64,000 nucleotides of DNA from positions 62,001-126,000 of the forward strand of contig JAHJGO010000016.1 of NCBI GenBank assembly GCA_018824405.1. The letters are read 5' to 3'. Positions 1 through 9,065 of the stretch are shown one piece after another; position 1 is the stretch's first letter; every line of letters begins with the position of its first letter. Source of the DNA: Gammaproteobacteria bacterium. Lineage in GTDB: Bacteria; Pseudomonadota; Gammaproteobacteria; Burkholderiales; Sulfuricellaceae. The notes under the pieces are model-generated. The model ran no database searches and was not told the DNA's origin. It worked only from the letters and a program-made list of their open reading frames with translations. Position numbers and translations under genes: made by a program.

Positions 1-1637
1 CTTTCAATCATCACCTCGATCAGATGAGCGCCGCCTGCGAGTGAGCTCTCTAGAGCCGCTGGGAAATCCACTCCCAGGCTGATTTTTTGATAGCTTAGCC
101 CATACATTTTAGTCGCATGAGAAAAGTCCAGCTCGAGCGGCGTCAGCCAGGCGCGCTCGAATTCTTCCAGTTGCGATTGGGGCAGATATTCAAAAATTCC
201 GCCACCGCCGTTGTTAAGTACGACAAACACCACATCCAGCCCACGCGCTGCCAGCAGGCCGTTCATGTCATGGTAGAACGCCAGATCCCCGAGCAGCGCC
301 ACTACCGGCTGCTTGCTGCCGGCTGCCAGTCCAGCGGTGGTGGAGACGTTACCGTCGATGCCGCTCGCGCCGCGATTGCCGATGATTCGCAAGGACTTGT
401 TGCCGCTGCCGGAATAGGCATCGAGGTCGCGGATCGCCATGGAATTGCCGCTGAACAGTATGCCGCCATCGGGCAGCAGATCCACTATGGTATGCACTAT
501 TGCGGCTTCCAGTGGAGCATCTCGTTGCGCCAGGCTGCCTGCACGCTGCTCTTCGGCATGAAATGTCGGCAGCCAGGATGTGGGCGCTGCAGGGTCGACC
601 ACTGCTGCCAGTTGACTGCACAGGATGGTCGGATCGGTTCTTAGCAGGCGTGTGGCCTGATGCAATGGGTCGGGCCAACGGCCGTTTGCATCCACCACGA
701 GCTGAGGGATCTCCGGCAGTGCCGAGAGAAACTGCTGCAAGGTTCTGGATACCGGCATGGAGCCGAAGCGCAGCACCCAGTCCGGGCGCAGGTTTTCTAG
801 CGCATTGCTGCGGCGCAGGAAGGCGTCGTAACGGCAGAAGACGGATGTTCTCTCGTGGCAGCCGAAGCGTAGTCCTGAAAGGGGGTCTGCCAGCACCGGG
901 CAGGCGAGTTTGCTTGCCAGTGCGGTGACTGCCGCGGGGAAGTCCGGGCCATGATCTCCTCCGCCGCACACAATCAGTCCTTTTCTGCCCGCCAGTTCAC
1001 GTGCCAGGTTTGCGGTGTCTTCGGCTGGCAGGGACAGGAGCGGATGGCTGCTCATGACAGGTGGCGATATTTTCGCGGGCACCAGCGGGGCTGCAGGAAC
1101 CAGTGGCTCACGCAGCGGTATATTGACATGCACCGGGCCGGGCAGGGGCCAGCGGCACTGGTCTGCCACCTGTGCGCTCAGGGTGCGCAAATACTTCAGC
1201 ATTTCAGGCCGTACATCGGCGGCTGGTAGTTCGTGGAAGGCGCGCACATGGCTGCCGAAAAGATGCATCTGGTCTATTGACTGGTTGGCACCGCAATTGC
1301 GCAACTCGGCCGGGCGGTCGGCGCTGAGCAGAATCAGCGGGATTGCGCCCATGTCCGCCTCGATCACGGCGGGATACCAGTTGGCCGGAGCCGAGCCGGA
1401 AGTGCAAACCAGGATGACCGGCTGGCGGCAGGCCTTGGCCAGCCCCAGGGCAAAGAATGCGGCGCTGCGCTCATCCACCTGCACCCAGGTTTTCAGGTCG
1501 GAATGCTGCAGGCAGGCCAGCGCCAGGGGCGTGGAGCGCGATCCGGGCGATATCACCGCATGCGTCACGCCACCCGCTGTCAGGCCATGGATCAGGTGGC
1601 TGGCCCAGGTGAAATTTTCGCTGCCCGGTACAATCAT
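1..1637 (-). CDS. menD: MenD, SEPHCHC synthase (3' end cut by window edge)
   Basis: Thiamine-diphosphate enzyme that joins isochorismate and 2-oxoglutarate in the first committed step of menaquinone synthesis. Read on the minus strand, the frame stays open from an ATG at 1637 to the window edge (545 codons; the family is about 550-570, so little is missing). Seen directly: the N-terminal signature ISPGSRSTPL near residue 30 and the ThDP/Mg motif GDLAFYHDMN near residue 450, followed by a long hydrophobic VVFVVLNNGGGG stretch typical of MenD. The start overlaps the stop of menF (ATGA), which supports translational coupling in a menE-menF-menD run. The stop codon and any menH downstream lie outside the window. 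Confidence 0.95.
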   Translation of the reverse strand, partial: MIVPGSENFTWASHLIHGLTAGGVTHAVISPGSRSTPLALACLQHSDLKTWVQVDERSAAFFALGLAKACRQPVILVCTSGSAPANWYPAVIEADMGAIPLILLSADRPAELRNCGANQSIDQMHLFGSHVRAFHELPAADVRPEMLKYLRTLSAQVADQCRWPLPGPVHVNIPLREPLVPAAPLVPAKISPPVMSSHPLLSLPAEDTANLARELAGRKGLIVCGGGDHGPDFPAAVTALASKLACPVLADPLSGLRFGCHERTSVFCRYDAFLRRSNALENLRPDWVLRFGSMPVSRTLQQFLSALPEIPQLVVDANGRWPDPLHQATRLLRTDPTILCSQLAAVVDPAAPTSWLPTFHAEEQRAGSLAQRDAPLEAAIVHTIVDLLPDGGILFSGNSMAIRDLDAYSGSGNKSLRIIGNRGASGIDGNVSTTAGLAAGSKQPVVALLGDLAFYHDMNGLLAARGLDVVFVVLNNGGGGIFEYLPQSQLEEFERAWLTPLELDFSHATKMYGLSYQKISLGVDFPAALESSLAGGAHLIEVMIE

Positions 1638-3022
1638 GTCGTCTTCCCTAAGGCTTGAAGCATGGCCGCGAACTTGGCTTCAGTTTCGGCCAGTTCCCGT
1701 TGCGGTTCCGAGCCTGCCACGATTCCTGCCCCGGCATAGAGATGCGCCTCACGCCCCTGGAGATGAGCGCAGCGCAGGGCTACTGCAAATTCGCCGTTTC
1801 CGGCTGCATCCAGCCAGCCGATGGCGCCGGTATACCAGCCCTCGCGCTGTTCGCCTTGCCGGGTCAGCCAATCAAGCGCTGCCTGGCGTGGGTAACCGCC
1901 AACGGCCGGGGTGGGGTGCACCCGCTGCAGCAGATCGAGCAAACCGATTCCCGCTTTGACGCGTCCGTGCAGGCTGCTCCACAAATGACGCAATTGACCC
2001 AAACGTTGGATTTGCGGCGCATCGGGCACCTCCAGGCGGGCACATACGGGACGCAAGGCCTCGGCGATGGCCTGCACTACCAGGCGATGTTCGCGGCCAT
2101 TTTTTACGTCTGCAAGCAGTTTCCGGTCTGCGGCGGTGGCCCGCCCCTCTCCCCAGGCCGTACCCGCCAGCGCGTCGCAGTACACATCGCCATCCTGCAG
2201 TCGCACCAGGGTTTCCGGGCTGGCACCGAGGAACACGCCACCATCCGCTGTGTCCGTGGCAAACAGGGTGCACGATGGGTAATGCTGTTCCAGGTCCGCC
2301 ATGATCCGGGATGGGAGGAAATCCCGTTCGGCGTGAAACGATACGCGCCGACTCAATACCACCTTGTCCAGTCTGCCGCTGCGAATATCGCGCACTGCCT
2401 GGGCAGCCCTTTCCAGCCATGCCTGATCGGCCTGGGCATGGTCGCGGCGCTGCAATGGTCCGCTTGCATGCGCAGATTGATTGTTCTGGGAGAGTGCCGT
2501 CATCAGTTGGCGCAAGTGTGCCATGCTCGAGGCGATAGCGGATTCATCAGGTGGTGCACTAAAAGTGAACGTCAGCGCGCAAATTTCTCCCTGGCGTCGC
2601 AGCAGCAGCTCGGGCACGTTGAGTTGTGCGGACGGCAATGTCGCGTGGCTATCCGGTTGCGCCGTAAAAGCAAAACCGCCCAGGGCCAAAGGATGCAGCC
2701 CGGTGTGATCGGCGTCTACATGGCGCCAATGCCTGCGCCAGCCGTCAAATTCAGTAGCCAGTTTCGACCAGCGATTTTCTCCATCGGCACAAATAGTCGC
2801 TGCCAGGCCAAGGCCCAGAATTTCATGCTGCGCTGCGGGCCTGCTCCAGTAGAAAAGCTTATGAAACGTTCCAGGCAAGCTGGCGCATGAAATTTCTGGT
2901 GCGGATAGCGTGATGCTGAGAAGGCCGCTATCGGCCATTCCTGTGTGCTGCAGCACGGTTCTGAGACGGCTTTCAATTTGCTCCAGAAAGGCTGGATCAT
3001 CGGGGCGGAAACGTTTCAGCAT
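1634..3022 (-). CDS. menF: MenF, isochorismate synthase
   Basis: Converts chorismate to isochorismate, feeding menaquinone synthesis. It is 462 aa with the chorismate-binding fold in the C-terminal two thirds: KVVLSRR near residue 215, DALAGTAWGEGR near 280, HPTPAVGGYP near 370, and the terminal ELAETEAKF segment carrying metal-binding acids. The N-terminal third is variable, as usual in the family. The start overlaps the end of menE by 7 bp and the stop overlaps the menD start. EntC/PchA-type enzymes for siderophores or salicylate share the fold; the menE and menD neighbours make MenF the better call. Confidence 0.93.
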   Translation of the reverse strand: MLKRFRPDDPAFLEQIESRLRTVLQHTGMADSGLLSITLSAPEISCASLPGTFHKLFYWSRPAAQHEILGLGLAATICADGENRWSKLATEFDGWRRHWRHVDADHTGLHPLALGGFAFTAQPDSHATLPSAQLNVPELLLRRQGEICALTFTFSAPPDESAIASSMAHLRQLMTALSQNNQSAHASGPLQRRDHAQADQAWLERAAQAVRDIRSGRLDKVVLSRRVSFHAERDFLPSRIMADLEQHYPSCTLFATDTADGGVFLGASPETLVRLQDGDVYCDALAGTAWGEGRATAADRKLLADVKNGREHRLVVQAIAEALRPVCARLEVPDAPQIQRLGQLRHLWSSLHGRVKAGIGLLDLLQRVHPTPAVGGYPRQAALDWLTRQGEQREGWYTGAIGWLDAAGNGEFAVALRCAHLQGREAHLYAGAGIVAGSEPQRELAETEAKFAAMLQALGKTT

Positions 3023-4212
3023 GGAGAATTTTCCATGCTGTGGGCCAGTTCACGCAAGTGTTTTCGCTCCAGTTTGCCCATGGCATTGCGCGGTAGCGCA
3101 GCGACGGAAACGAAGCGGCGCGGGCGCAAATGGCTGGGAAGATTTTTCCCTGACCATTCCTGCACCGAACTACAGGTAGCACCGCCGACTATCAGAGCTG
3201 TAATGAGGTCACCCCACACCTCGTCGCTTACGGCAGTGATCGCGATATCGCTCACACCCGGGCAGGCAAGCAGCAATCCCTCGACTACTTCTGGATGGAC
3301 GTTGACGCCTCCGCTCACCAGCATGTCGTCGTGACGGCCCAATACCACCAGATTGCCGCGTGCATCTAAATAGCCCCTGTCCCCGCTGACAAACCAGCCA
3401 TCAAGCAGCCCATGACCGGCCTCATGTGCCGCGTTGGCGTACCCCCGCATTACGTTGGGGCCACGCACACGGATGTGTCCCTTACCTTTCACTGGCTGGC
3501 CGTTTTCATCCATGATTTCCACGCTGATGCCCGGCAATGGCGGGCCGACCATGCCCTCGCACCAATCGGGAGGAAATGCCGCCAGAGACGCCACCTGTGA
3601 GCTTGTCTCGCTCGTGCCATAGGTGGGGCAGATTGGCCAGCCGGCCTGATGTGCGCGACGCGCCAGTTTTTCAGACAAAGGACCGCCACCAATCAGGGCA
3701 TACGCCAGTTGTGCTGGTGGTGGACCGCTCTCCAGTAAACGTGCGAGCATGGCCGGCACCAGAGAAATATGGGTGACGCCATGACGCTCCATGTCGTGTC
3801 GCACTTTGGCTGCATCAAAACCCTGGTGTAAGAGTGTGGTGGCGCCAGCTTCTGCACAGCGGTAAAAGATGGCGATTCCGCCGATATGTTGAAGGGGCAG
3901 GCAGGCCAGCCAGATATCGCCCGGCTTCAGCGGAATGCGGCTCTGGCTGGCTCGAACTGCTGCCTCCAGATTAGCCTCGCTCAACATCACCTGTTTGGGT
4001 ACTCCTGTGCTGCCGCTGGTGGTGATAAGCAGTTCGGCGATTCCGGGCAGGTCTGCCTGTTTCTGAAGCATGGTCAGGCGTTCGGGCAAGGTGTCGGGTT
4101 TGGCCGATAAAAGAGCCGAGAAACTGTAAACCTTGCCTTCAAAGATCAGTGCCGGCGCCTCCGGATAACTCGCAGCGGCAAGCTCAAGCCAGCGGGAGAG
4201 CAGGGACTTCAT
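3016..4212 (-). CDS. menE: MenE, o-succinylbenzoate-CoA ligase
   Basis: ANL-superfamily acyl-adenylate ligase that activates o-succinylbenzoate with ATP and CoA. Visible motifs are the AMP-binding P-loop TTSGSTGVPK (residues 64-73), YGTSETSS near 200, and GDRGYLDARGNLVVLGRHDD followed by the hinge and C-terminal subdomain. At 398 aa it is short for the family (about 450-500). The deficit is N-terminal, because the P-loop comes unusually early and part of the first subdomain seems missing. The catalytic motifs are intact, so activity is plausible. It is packed between ubiE/menG (3-bp gap) and menF (7-bp overlap). Confidence 0.9.
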   Translation of the reverse strand: MKSLLSRWLELAAASYPEAPALIFEGKVYSFSALLSAKPDTLPERLTMLQKQADLPGIAELLITTSGSTGVPKQVMLSEANLEAAVRASQSRIPLKPGDIWLACLPLQHIGGIAIFYRCAEAGATTLLHQGFDAAKVRHDMERHGVTHISLVPAMLARLLESGPPPAQLAYALIGGGPLSEKLARRAHQAGWPICPTYGTSETSSQVASLAAFPPDWCEGMVGPPLPGISVEIMDENGQPVKGKGHIRVRGPNVMRGYANAAHEAGHGLLDGWFVSGDRGYLDARGNLVVLGRHDDMLVSGGVNVHPEVVEGLLLACPGVSDIAITAVSDEVWGDLITALIVGGATCSSVQEWSGKNLPSHLRPRRFVSVAALPRNAMGKLERKHLRELAHSMENSPC

Positions 4213-4215
4213 GGC

Positions 4216-4953
4216 TCAGAAGGATTTGACGCCGCGATGCAGGCAAGCGATGCCGAAAGACAGGTTGCGGAAATTCACCGCGGCAAAACCTGCCTGTTCC
4301 ATGATGCGCTTCATCTCCTGCTGATCCGGAAAGCGGCGGATGGATTCAACCAGATAGGTATAAGCTTCCGGGTCGCGTGCCACCAAGGCGCCGAGGCGGG
4401 GAATCACGTTGAAGGAAAAAATATCGTAGAAAGGCTTGATCGGTGCCCAGGGGCGGGAGAATTCCAGACACAGGAAGCGTCCGCCCGGTTTGAGTACGCG
4501 CAGCGCTTCCATCAGTGCGCCTTCAAGGCTGGTGACGTTGCGGATGCCGAAGGCAATGGTTATGGTATCTACCGTGTCATCCGCAAGTGGAATTCGTTCT
4601 CCGGTTCCCGCCAGCCATTTTAGCCCAGATGGTTTGCGCGCGCGTCCCTGGGACATCATTGCCAGGCTGGGATCGCACACCATCACTTGTGCTCCACTCG
4701 AAGCCATGAGCGCAGCTACATCGCCTGTTCCGCCAGCAAGGTCCACCACGAGCTGCCCCGGCAAGGCGCATGCTTCGCGCGCAAGGCGTCGCTTCCAGAG
4801 CCGGTGGATGCCCATGCTCATGAGGTCGTTCATAAGATCGTAGCGTGGTGCCACGCTGGTGAATACACGCCGGATCAGGCGTGTGCGCTCGTCTTCCGCG
4901 ACGCTTTGGTAGCCAAAGCTGTGGGAAATATCGTAGCGGTCAGCCATTAGCAT
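4216..4953 (-). CDS. ubiE: UbiE/MenG, (demethyl)menaquinone C-methyltransferase
   Basis: SAM-dependent methyltransferase for the last step of menaquinone synthesis, and in dual-function enzymes also for ubiquinone. Its 245 aa carry the SAM motif DLAGGTGDVA (71-80) and the family segment FGIRNV in the middle. Two in-frame start codons are possible, 4953 and 4947. Both lie at the edge of an intergenic repeat whose GCTGAAAGCTGA end provides the only upstream purines. The menE neighbour suggests a menaquinone role. Whether the genome has another ubiE dedicated to ubiquinone cannot be told here. Confidence 0.9.
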   Translation of the reverse strand: MLMADRYDISHSFGYQSVAEDERTRLIRRVFTSVAPRYDLMNDLMSMGIHRLWKRRLAREACALPGQLVVDLAGGTGDVAALMASSGAQVMVCDPSLAMMSQGRARKPSGLKWLAGTGERIPLADDTVDTITIAFGIRNVTSLEGALMEALRVLKPGGRFLCLEFSRPWAPIKPFYDIFSFNVIPRLGALVARDPEAYTYLVESIRRFPDQQEMKRIMEQAGFAAVNFRNLSFGIACLHRGVKSF

Positions 4954-5004
4954 TCAGCTTTCAGCAAAACCACGGCTGAGCGCTGATGGCTGAATGCTGA
5001 CAGC
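4954..5004 (-). repeat. Intergenic repeat, copy A (inverted relative to copy B)
   Basis: Fills the gap between nosY and ubiE. Its reverse complement begins GCTGTCAGC and ends TTTTGCTGAAAGCTGA; both blocks recur exactly in copy B at 5853-5903 on the other strand, with a degenerate middle of about 25 bp. The two copies therefore flank nosY as an inverted pair. Such GCTGAAAGCTGA-rich elements look like dispersed intergenic repeats, but copy number in the genome is not visible from here. Confidence 0.7.
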
Positions 5005-5007
5005 CAC

Positions 5008-5835
5008 TCACGGCAAATCGCCGCGGCGGAAAACGAAATAGCCAGCTGTTGCACACAGGGTGCCGATGACCAGAGGGTAAACCAGACCATAGATCATGAA
5101 TCCGGTCGCCCCTATCGTATCCATGATCACATATGCCGCCGGTCCCAGCACAATCAGTTGTGGGTCGAACAGCATCAGCGCAGCGGTGCGGAACACCTGG
5201 AGCGGGTTGGCCAGGGCGACCATAACGGCCACTTCGGGTGCGGCATGGCCCTGGATCATCACGCCCAAGAGGATCAGGTCGAGAAACAGCAGCATCGCCA
5301 GCCAGACCACGAAAGCGGCGCCTTGCGCGACGTCAGTGGAGCGCGCCAGGGTGGAGAGCAGCATGGCGATGCCCAGAAAACACCACGCCATCGCCGCCAG
5401 CAGTCCGGTGTAATAGAGGAACATGTTCCAGGGAACTTCGATATCCTGCACCAGCGACCACAGCGTAGCACCGAGCATGGCCAGGAACACCGGCAGGAAC
5501 ACCACGATGTAGCGTCCCAGCAGCTTGCCCCAGAACCAGGCGCCGAGCGAAACTGGCAAGGAAAGCAGGTATTCGAATACGCCAGCTTCGCGGTCTCCCG
5601 CGACCGAGCGCACGGTGGAGATGAGCACGAAAATCGGCAGAATGGCCATGCACAACTGGATATAGGTCACCAGCAGGCGCGATAGCCCGATAAATCCAAG
5701 CACGCGCGATTCGGTCAGGCCGAAGGCAAACAGCATGGCGACGATGCCGCCGAATACCAGGGTGTAGATCATGAACCAGCGTGCGCGCAGAGATTCCACT
5801 ACATCCAGCTTGGCGGTGAGCCATAAGTTTTTCAT
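5008..5835 (-). CDS. nosY: NosY, ABC-2 type permease of the Nos maturation transporter
   Basis: Integral membrane partner of NosF, in the NosDFY complex that supports assembly of the copper-sulfide centre of N2O reductase. The 275 aa show about six hydrophobic helices, beginning with WFMIYTLVFGGIVAMLFAFG near residue 20, and the conserved cytoplasmic segment AGDREAGVFEYLLSLPVS near residue 80, typical of NosY-type permeases. It is the last nos gene of the run. Here the order is nosL then nosY, whereas Wolinella-type loci have nosY then nosL, and nosY is flanked by inverted copies of a short repeat. Confidence 0.93.
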   Translation of the reverse strand: MKNLWLTAKLDVVESLRARWFMIYTLVFGGIVAMLFAFGLTESRVLGFIGLSRLLVTYIQLCMAILPIFVLISTVRSVAGDREAGVFEYLLSLPVSLGAWFWGKLLGRYIVVFLPVFLAMLGATLWSLVQDIEVPWNMFLYYTGLLAAMAWCFLGIAMLLSTLARSTDVAQGAAFVVWLAMLLFLDLILLGVMIQGHAAPEVAVMVALANPLQVFRTAALMLFDPQLIVLGPAAYVIMDTIGATGFMIYGLVYPLVIGTLCATAGYFVFRRGDLP

Positions 5836-5852
5836 TCAAATTCCTTGTGAAT

Positions 5853-5903
5853 AGCTGTCAGCCATCTGCAGTCAGGAACCGCCGAGATTTTGCTGAAAGC
5901 TGA
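5853..5903 (+). repeat. Intergenic repeat, copy B
   Basis: Lies in the 85-bp gap between nosL and nosY. It shares GCTGTCAGC at one end and TTTTGCTGAAAGCTGA at the other with copy A (4954-5004, opposite orientation). A further partial unit, AACTGAAAGCT, follows at 5912-5922. Confidence 0.7.
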
Positions 5904-5920
5904 TTGCCGATAACTGAAAG

Positions 5921-6352
5921 CTACTTTCCTTTTGCCAGAACCTGTTTTCTGGCCTCCACGTAATTTACGCTGCCCGGTTCCGGCAGCGCTACAGCGCCGA
6001 AGCCATAAGCCATCGGCGTCATCTTGTTGGGTACGTAATAAGCCTTGCGCGCCTCGATCCACTTGCCGGAACGCATGTCCATGACCCAGATTTCCGTGGC
6101 GGGGTCGTCAGCCCAGGGCTTGTCCTTTAGCCAGAACACCACACAGCCGAAATCGTCGAACTTGAATGCCTGATGCTTCGGCCCGCCACGTACCTGGGCG
6201 GCATAGCGCTTGTCGCTCAGGGCCATGTTGCAGCGCACGCAGGTGTCACGGTCCCATTTTACTTCCACCGGCCCGGTTTTGGGTTCCTGATGGCAGGCCG
6301 CCAACAAGCTCAGCAGCAGCGCCATGGCGCCTAGCCTGAGCAGGCTTGTCAT
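5921..6352 (-). CDS. nosL: NosL, copper-binding lipoprotein
   Basis: Outer-membrane or periplasmic-face lipoprotein that delivers Cu(I) for the CuZ site of N2O reductase. A lipobox LLAAC places the acylated Cys at residue 20, and the mature protein has the NosL signature CVRCNM with candidate Cu ligands, followed by FDDFGCVVFWL. The length (143 aa) is shorter than many NosL proteins but covers the family core. Its start overlaps the nosF stop (ATGA). Confidence 0.93.
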   Translation of the reverse strand: MTSLLRLGAMALLLSLLAACHQEPKTGPVEVKWDRDTCVRCNMALSDKRYAAQVRGGPKHQAFKFDDFGCVVFWLKDKPWADDPATEIWVMDMRSGKWIEARKAYYVPNKMTPMAYGFGAVALPEPGSVNYVEARKQVLAKGK

Positions 6353-7215
6353 GCCTGGTTTTCGCTGTTTTCAGCGAGACTGATGTGGGTAAGAATGCCG
6401 ACATAGCGGGAAATCATTCCGATGAATCGGAGCCGGTCCGGTCCAGCCACACTGCCCTGCCATTGCAGGCCGTCGCCGGTATCCTGGAAATTCCAGCCTA
6501 GCAGCGCTTTTGCAATGGATTCTTCCGGGCGCCGCAACGTCAGATGGCAGGCCAGCATGCCGGTCAGGGAAACGTCGTCTGCCACGCGGTCGTCCAGCAC
6601 CACTTTGCCGCGGTCCAGCTCGATCACGCGGTTTACCAGCGCCGATACTTCGTCCAGGCGGTGGCTTGAAATCAGCATGGTGGTGTTATCCAGGCGCTCG
6701 GCCAGAAGACCGAAGAAAATCTGGCGTGCTTCCGGGTCAAGATTGGCGGCGGGTTCGTCCATGATCAGGATATTGCTGTCGCGCCCAAGAGCGATGGAGA
6801 TCAGCAGTTTCTGCTTCTGTCCGCCGGAGAGCTTGACGAAGGGCTGGTTTTTCATCCTGCCCACATCCAGGCCAAGGCGTTGGGCAATCTCCTCCATGCG
6901 CTGCTTTTCACTATTGCAGACCGCGGAGGAAAAATCCAGCAACTGGCCCACCGGCATTTTAAGCGGTGGCGGCAGTTGGGGCACGAAGCCGATTTTCCCC
7001 AGTACCTGTTGCCGGTTCGGGCGTGGCGCCAGCCCATGCACCGACACGCTGCCATCGTAAGTGTACTCACCCAGCAGGCAGCGGATCATGGTGGTTTTTC
7101 CGGCGCCGTTGGAGCCTACCAGCGCAATGCGCTCGCCTGGAGCAATGGAGAGCTCGAGCTCGTCCAGGACGCGGTTGCGCTTGAAGGTTTTGGAAACTTT
7201 CTTGAATTCAATCAT
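6349..7215 (-). CDS. nosF: NosF, ABC transporter ATPase
   Basis: Energises the NosDFY maturation transporter. Walker A GSNGAGKTT lies near residue 34, the ABC signature LSGGQKQK near 128 and Walker B ILIMDEPAANLDP near 150, followed by the switch histidine in ISSHRLDEV. The 288-aa length is normal for NosF, leaving a C-terminal region of about 90 residues beyond the ATPase core. The gene is between nosH (42-bp gap) and nosL (overlap). Confidence 0.94.
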   Translation of the reverse strand: MIEFKKVSKTFKRNRVLDELELSIAPGERIALVGSNGAGKTTMIRCLLGEYTYDGSVSVHGLAPRPNRQQVLGKIGFVPQLPPPLKMPVGQLLDFSSAVCNSEKQRMEEIAQRLGLDVGRMKNQPFVKLSGGQKQKLLISIALGRDSNILIMDEPAANLDPEARQIFFGLLAERLDNTTMLISSHRLDEVSALVNRVIELDRGKVVLDDRVADDVSLTGMLACHLTLRRPEESIAKALLGWNFQDTGDGLQWQGSVAGPDRLRFIGMISRYVGILTHISLAENSENQA

Positions 7216-7257
7216 GCGGTTTTCTTTTAATTGTAAAAACGGATTTTCACAGATTCC

Positions 7258-8223
7258 CTACACCAGCTTGCTCAGTCCTTTGACGTCAAACTTCAATGCT
7301 CCGCTCGGGCACACATCCACGCAGGCGCCGCAACGTGTGCAGTCGGCGCCGGTGTCCATGATGGCATCCGAGGCGCGGCCTTTCTTCACGATCTCCAATA
7401 CGTGCGGCACTTCGCAGACCTTGCGGCAATCGCCTTCGTGGAAGCAGTTGTTCAATGTGTATTTAATCCGCAGCGGTGAAAATACGCCAACAAAGCCATA
7501 GGTCAACCCGATCGGGCATACATAGCGGCACCAGCCGCGGCGTGAATAGAAAATCTCGAATGCCAGCAGCAGCGCCACCCAGCCCAGTGCCAGTCCAGGG
7601 CCGTAGATCAGGGCGCGGCTGAGAATGCCGGTAGGAGACAGGGTTTCGAACACGGTATAGCCGGTCACCCATGCCAGCGCGGCGAACACTACCCACAGTA
7701 CGGTGCGCACGCCACGGTTGAAAGTGTGGTCGGAAACAAGCTTTTTTTCAGCCAGGTAGAGGTGCAGATTTTCAGCCCACTCGGCTACCAGATGATAGGG
7801 GCATACCCAGGAGCAGAAGGAGCGCCCACCAAACAGGAGCCACAGCAGTACCACTGTGCCGGTTCCAATGATTAAATTGACAATGATATGCTTGTGCGCC
7901 AGCATCACTTGCAATGCCGAGTTCACATCAATCATGTGGAAACCGAGCAGGCGTGAGGCCGTGAGCGCACCTTCAAGTATCTGGATATCGAGCCAGAACG
8001 ACACCACAAACAGCAGATTGATGCCGATCAGGAAGGCCCAGCGCCGGTTGCGCCACGGTTTTCCTTGCGCGCGGTGGGCACGAGCATGTTCTTTCTGCGC
8101 AACCCAGTCCACCTTTTCAACGCGTTTCAGGGTATGGATCGTATCGGCCGCCGAAGTGAATTTTGTTGGTTTTCTGGGTTCGCGTCCCAGCATCACCATC
8201 AGGGATTCAAAATATCTGCTCAT
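7258..8223 (-). CDS. nosH: NosH, NapH-like membrane iron-sulfur quinol dehydrogenase subunit
   Basis: Predicted membrane half of the NosGH quinol dehydrogenase that replaces NosR in clade II N2O reductase systems. The 321 aa hold four to five membrane helices, two CxxxCP motifs on the cytoplasmic side (CSWVCPYH, CRYVCPIG) and a C-terminal ferredoxin pair (CFHEGDC...C and CTRCGACVDVCP). I start it at the ATG at 8223 (MSRYFE), which overlaps the nosG stop, rather than at an in-frame start further upstream inside nosG. By analogy with NapGH it should take electrons from menaquinol. Confidence 0.9.
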   Translation of the reverse strand: MSRYFESLMVMLGREPRKPTKFTSAADTIHTLKRVEKVDWVAQKEHARAHRAQGKPWRNRRWAFLIGINLLFVVSFWLDIQILEGALTASRLLGFHMIDVNSALQVMLAHKHIIVNLIIGTGTVVLLWLLFGGRSFCSWVCPYHLVAEWAENLHLYLAEKKLVSDHTFNRGVRTVLWVVFAALAWVTGYTVFETLSPTGILSRALIYGPGLALGWVALLLAFEIFYSRRGWCRYVCPIGLTYGFVGVFSPLRIKYTLNNCFHEGDCRKVCEVPHVLEIVKKGRASDAIMDTGADCTRCGACVDVCPSGALKFDVKGLSKLV

Positions 8224-9065
8224 GCTACCCCCCAGGTTTTGCGCGCTTCCACTACGATCGAGGTGGGTTCGGTGGGACAGACCATCTCGCATACGCCACA
8301 ACCAACGCAGGGTTCATGTACCACGGGTGATTTGATCATTTTTCCATCATCCCCCAGCACGCTGTCGAGCGAAATCGCGCCCTTGATAGGGCAGGTACGC
8401 ACACACAGATCGCAGACTTCGACATCGAAGGGGTGATCTTTGAGTGGAATGGGCTTCCAGCGGTCCACCTCCGTAAAACGCATGATACCTTTGAAATCGG
8501 TTCCCCGCGCAGCTCCCTTGAAACCCTTGCCCTGTCGAGCCAGGCAACTTTCTGGCCGGACCAGTACGGCAAGCCCGGTGCGCTCGGCGAGATTCAGTGT
8601 CGGCTCGGGATCTTTTTCCTTGGCAAGCAGTACCGGTGGTTGAGCCATCTTTGCGCCTGGCCGCACGCCCAGAAAGTCTGGCTTGTGGTAAGTCAGGGCG
8701 CCAGTGGGACAAGCGAGAATGCATTGCACAGCATCGCAAGAAAAATCGCATGCCTGACTGCGGGAGTCGATATAAGGAACGCCGATGCCGAAGCCCTGAT
8801 CAATGTCATCGAGCTTGATTGCCAGCACTGGACAGACTTGTACGCACTGTCCGCATTTGATGCAGGAGGACAGGAAATCCTTTTCATCCAGCGCACCCGG
8901 TGGGCGCAAGCGGGACTCCCATCCGCGCGCCATCGGTGTCAGGCCGAGCAACGGAATGCCAATGGCTGCGCCGGCAAGAAAAACGGTGCGCAGAAAACGC
9001 CGTCGATCTTCAAGCTTGCGCTTGTTAACCAGTGGATGGGTTGGTTTTGGTTTTTCTGTATTCAT
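8220..9065 (-). CDS. nosG: NosG, NapG-like periplasmic ferredoxin
   Basis: Tat-exported polyferredoxin: the twin-arginine motif RRRFLR lies near residue 22, followed by a hydrophobic stretch. Four cysteine clusters for [4Fe-4S] centres are visible: CIKCGQCVQVCP, CDFSCDAVQCILACP, CDLCVRTCP and CVGCGVCEMVCP. It is expected to relay electrons from the NosH membrane protein towards periplasmic cytochromes c and NosZ. Both ends overlap neighbours by 4 bp (nosD stop, nosH start), so the D-G-H set is tightly coupled. NapG is the alternative name, but no nap genes are near. Confidence 0.92.
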   Translation of the reverse strand: MNTEKPKPTHPLVNKRKLEDRRRFLRTVFLAGAAIGIPLLGLTPMARGWESRLRPPGALDEKDFLSSCIKCGQCVQVCPVLAIKLDDIDQGFGIGVPYIDSRSQACDFSCDAVQCILACPTGALTYHKPDFLGVRPGAKMAQPPVLLAKEKDPEPTLNLAERTGLAVLVRPESCLARQGKGFKGAARGTDFKGIMRFTEVDRWKPIPLKDHPFDVEVCDLCVRTCPIKGAISLDSVLGDDGKMIKSPVVHEPCVGCGVCEMVCPTEPTSIVVEARKTWGVA

